Shown here: positions 31,710-34,338 of the stretch, one piece after another
Layout: the number at the start of each line of letters is the position of its first letter
Position numbering within the stretch: position 1 is the first letter of the stretch
Source: CAZCEC01 sp964497615
Lineage (GTDB): Bacteria; Chloroflexota; Anaerolineae; Anaerolineales; UBA6663
Direction: 5' to 3'
Assembly: GCA_964497615.1 (NCBI GenBank)
Contig: CAZCEC010000068.1
Coordinates: 1 to 34,338, forward strand
DNA length: 34,338 nucleotides
Program-made: the position numbers and the translations under genes
Notes under the pieces: generated by a model
Databases searched by the model: none
What the model saw: only the letters and a program-made list of their open reading frames with translations
What the model was told of the DNA's origin: nothing

Positions 31710-33266
31710 ATGTCCCTCTCCGGCCCCCTGGTTGAGTGCGTCCCCAACTTCTCCGAGGCGCGCCGCCCGCACGTGGTGGACGCCATCGTCGCCGCCATCC
31801 GTGCGACTGGCGGGGCGGACCTCCGCGTGCTCAACGTCAGCTCCGACCTAGACCACAACCGCACGGTCGTCACCCTGGCGGGCGCGCCCGCCGCCGTGGA
31901 GGCCGCCCTCTTCGCCGGCATCGCACGCGCCGCGGAGTTAATCAACCTGGACGAGCATCAAGGTCAGCACCCCCGCCTGGGCGCCACCGACGTGGTCCCC
32001 TTCGTTCCCCTGCGCGGCGTCACCCTGGCGGACTGCGTGGCCATGGCCCAGCGCCTGGGCGAGCGCGTGGGCCGCGAGTTGGGCCTGCCCGTCTATCTGT
32101 ACGAGGCCGCCGCCACCCGCCCCGAGCGCCAGAACCTGGAGAACGTGCGCCGCGGCGAGTACGAGGCCCTCAAAACCGAGATCGCCGCCATCTCGCGCCG
32201 CGAGCCGGACTACGGCCCGCGCCAGGTCGGGCCGGCCGGCGCCGTCATCATCGGCGCGCGGGCCTTCCTCATCGCCTACAACGCCTACCTCAATACCGCC
32301 GATGTCGCCATCGCCAAGAAAATCGCCAAGGCGGTGCGCTTCTCCTCCGGCGGCCTGCGCTTCGTCAAGGCCCTGGGCCTGCTGGTAGACGGGCAGGCGC
32401 AGGTGAGCATGAACTTGACGGACTTCACCCAGACGCCGCTGGCCCGCGTGGTGGAGTTCGTGCGCCGCGAGGCCGCCCGCCACGGCGCGGCCATCACCCG
32501 CACCGAGTTGGTGGGCCTGGCGCCCCAGGCCGCGTTAGTGGATGCCGCCCAGTGGTACTTGCAGCTCGACAACCTCGAAGCCGATCAGATTCTCGAAAAC
32601 AACCTGCTCGCGCAAACGGCGGACGAAGCCGCGCCGCCCGCCCTCGCGCCTCAGCAAGCTGAAGCAGATTTCCTCGAACGTCTGGCCGCCGGCACGGCCA
32701 CGCCCGGCGGGGGCGCCGCCGCCGCCTACAGCGCCGCGATGGGCGCCGCCCTGGTGGGCATGGTGGCCCGCCTGACCCTAGGGAAGAAAAAGTACGCCGA
32801 GGTCGAGGCGCAGATGCAGTCGGTCGCGGAGAGCGCCGACAAGCTCCGCGCCAGCCTCACCCAGGCCGTCACCGAAGACTCGGCCGCCTTCGATGCGGTG
32901 ATGGAAGCCTTCAGGCTGCCCAAGCAGAACCCCGAGCAGCAGGCCGCCCGCGACGAAACGGTGGAGCAGGCCTACATCCACGCGGGCGAGGTGCCCCTGC
33001 GCGTCGCCCGCGATGCCGTCGCCACGCTGGGCCTGGCCGTCATCGCCGCCGAGCGCGGCAACGTCAACGCCATCATCGACGCCGGCTCAGCCGCCAGCCT
33101 GGTCAAAGCCGGCCTGGCCGGCGCCGCCCTCAACGTGCGCGCCAACGCCGCCGTCGTGCGCGATCGCGCCACCGCCAATCACTGGCTCAAGGAGCTCCAG
33201 GGCCTGGAGGCGCGCGCCAACGACGCCCTGGCCGCCATGGACCGCCTGCTGCGCGAGCGCAAGTAG
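31710..33266 (+). CDS. ftcD: glutamate formimidoyltransferase - formimidoyltetrahydrofolate cyclodeaminase fusion
   Basis: 518 aa. The N-terminal formiminotransferase (about 1-300) opens with LVECVPNFSEAR and has the catalytic-histidine segment DEHQGQHPRLGATDVVPFVP (81-100, likely H83). A short Ala/Pro linker leads to the all-helical cyclodeaminase (about 315-515), starting FLERLAAGTATPGGGAAAAY. Together they move the formimino group from formiminoglutamate to tetrahydrofolate and release ammonia to give 5,10-methenyl-THF, the last steps of one route of histidine degradation. In many bacteria the two are separate genes; here they are fused as in animals. No other hut gene is in view. It lies 9 bp from the desaturase, probably by read-through. 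Confidence 0.95.
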   Translation: MSLSGPLVECVPNFSEARRPHVVDAIVAAIRATGGADLRVLNVSSDLDHNRTVVTLAGAPAAVEAALFAGIARAAELINLDEHQGQHPRLGATDVVPFVPLRGVTLADCVAMAQRLGERVGRELGLPVYLYEAAATRPERQNLENVRRGEYEALKTEIAAISRREPDYGPRQVGPAGAVIIGARAFLIAYNAYLNTADVAIAKKIAKAVRFSSGGLRFVKALGLLVDGQAQVSMNLTDFTQTPLARVVEFVRREAARHGAAITRTELVGLAPQAALVDAAQWYLQLDNLEADQILENNLLAQTADEAAPPALAPQQAEADFLERLAAGTATPGGGAAAAYSAAMGAALVGMVARLTLGKKKYAEVEAQMQSVAESADKLRASLTQAVTEDSAAFDAVMEAFRLPKQNPEQQAARDETVEQAYIHAGEVPLRVARDAVATLGLAVIAAERGNVNAIIDAGSAASLVKAGLAGAALNVRANAAVVRDRATANHWLKELQGLEARANDALAAMDRLLRERK

Positions 33267-33308
33267 CGGCGGGGTTCTCCTTCCGGCCAGGCCCAATACC
33301 CTCCCGCT

Positions 33309-34338
33309 ATGCCGCGCCGAATTGACGGTGCCCCCCCGCCCGCGCTGCTGCTTGTGCTGGCCCTCAGCCTGGTGGCGTGCAATCAACTCACAAGCGTGAT
33401 GGCCGGCAGCGAAGCCACCCCCGCGCCGCCCGCCGCCACTGCGTTGGCCTCAACGCCGCCCACTGCGCTGGCCTCTATGCCGCCCACCCCAGAGGACGAA
33501 GCCTCCCGCACCCCGCCCGCCGAGCCCTTGCCCACCGCTGGCCCGACCATCACCCCGCCCGCGACTGCCGCGCTGTACTCAGCGCCCCCCACCCACACGC
33601 CGGCCACGCCCTGCACCACCCAGTCGTGCGCCTCGGCCGCCGCCCACTTTTGGCTCGAGCGCCCCATCCCGGCCGACCAGGGTTTTGTGAACTATGTGGA
33701 TCGATCCTATCCCTACGCCTCCACCCAGGGCGGGTTCCGCGAACCCCATCATGGGGTGGAGTTCTTCAATGGCGGCGGCACGCCCATCATCGCCGCCGCC
33801 GCCGGCACGGTGGTCGTGGCCGGCGACGATAGCACCACCGCTTACGGCCCGGCCACCAGCTTCTACGGCAACCTGGTCGTCATCGAATTGGATCAAGCCT
33901 ATGACGGCCAGCCCGTTTTCAATCTCTATGGCCACATGCTGCGTGTTGACGTGGCGGTCGGCGACGAGGTCGAGGCCGGTGATCTGCTCGGCGCTGTGGG
34001 GTCCACCGGCGTCGCCATCGGCGCGCACCTGCACTTCGAGGTCCGCGTCGGCCGCAACGACTACGCCTCTACCCGCAATCCCGAATTGTGGTTCCGGCCC
34101 CTGGCGGTGGATGGGCGGCCCTGGGGCATCATCGCCGGCCGCGTCGTGGATCCGCAGGGCAACCTTGTGCCCGAGGCGACCGTCGTTATCCGGCCTGTGG
34201 ACACCGACAGCGACCGCCCCCGCAACCGCTTCGTGCTCACCTACTCCGACCTTAGCGACAGCATCAACGGCGATGACCGCCTGCAGGAGAACTTCGCCAT
34301 CAGCGACGTGCCCACCGGCACCTACATGGTCTCTGTCA
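33309..34338 (+). CDS. M23 metallopeptidase lipoprotein, 3' end outside window
   Basis: At least 343 aa, open to the end of the window. Lipoprotein signal with LVAC (Cys24), a long Pro/Thr/Ala linker (35-100), then an M23/LytM domain: H147-x-G-x-E151 (HHGVEF), YGHM (H209) and H240-x-H242 (AHLHFEV). The first motif has Glu where most M23 enzymes have Asp. From about 272 a carboxypeptidase-regulatory-like beta domain begins (IIAGRVVDPQGNLVPEATV). There is no LysM and no middle helical domain, so this is not a fourth copy of the tandem set at 24-29 kb. ATG 33309 follows ftcD by 42 bp, a stretch in which nothing else is seen. Confidence 0.9.
   Translation, partial: MPRRIDGAPPPALLLVLALSLVACNQLTSVMAGSEATPAPPAATALASTPPTALASMPPTPEDEASRTPPAEPLPTAGPTITPPATAALYSAPPTHTPATPCTTQSCASAAAHFWLERPIPADQGFVNYVDRSYPYASTQGGFREPHHGVEFFNGGGTPIIAAAAGTVVVAGDDSTTAYGPATSFYGNLVVIELDQAYDGQPVFNLYGHMLRVDVAVGDEVEAGDLLGAVGSTGVAIGAHLHFEVRVGRNDYASTRNPELWFRPLAVDGRPWGIIAGRVVDPQGNLVPEATVVIRPVDTDSDRPRNRFVLTYSDLSDSINGDDRLQENFAISDVPTGTYMVSV

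Overview
The window is 34.3 kb of very GC-rich bacterial DNA, apparently metagenomic because a 10-N scaffold gap lies at 22875-22884. The gene content suggests an uncultivated Chloroflexota (Anaerolineae- or Caldilineae-like). The main hints are lipoproteins with long Thr/Pro linkers, tandem LysM-M23 proteins, a MoxR/DUF58/VWA block next to an ABC-2 exporter, and spacers built from short phased repeats. The phylum is an inference; no rRNA or tRNA gene is present.

Layout. Positions 273-5888 (+) carry arginine/ornithine genes: argS, a COG2403 P-loop protein of the cyclic-2,3-diphosphoglycerate synthetase type, ornithine carbamoyltransferase, and ornithine aminotransferase ending at a strong bidirectional terminator. 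A convergent OmpR-type regulator with a dead receiver domain (5942-6607, -) shares a 238-bp divergent control region with a nearly leaderless PfkB kinase - M20 peptidase - aspartoacylase-like M14 operon (6846-10202, +). From 10211 to 30555 every gene is on the minus strand. In transcription order these are: DinB protein, small membrane protein, three paralogous LysM-M23 envelope proteins, a large membrane protein crossed by the N gap, an ABC ATPase and permease, a membrane protein with a Gly/Gln/Glu tract, MoxR ATPase, DUF58, a BatA-like VWA protein, a P-loop kinase translationally coupled to it, and a large protein with two VWA domains. A back-to-back promoter pair at about 30.6 kb then drives a fatty acid desaturase and a fused formiminotransferase-cyclodeaminase (+), followed by a fourth, different M23 lipoprotein cut by the window end.

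How it fits together. The minus-strand block looks like a cell-envelope module: peptidoglycan hydrolases, an ABC-2 exporter with a large membrane partner, and a MoxR/VWA chaperone-like set. The plus-strand flanks are amino-acid and one-carbon metabolism.

The most unusual signal is in the spacers. Several are built almost wholly of phase-locked 7-nt units (164-233, 3528-3576, 21533-21644, 25867-25922, 26080-26171). Others are built of 8-nt units (13157-13231, 16618-16651, 21489-21520), two of them arranged as inverted repeats, and some arrays run into start or stop codons. Separate dispersed elements also occur: three REP-like copies beginning GTCATTCCGAGGCG, and two GAGACGG palindromes.
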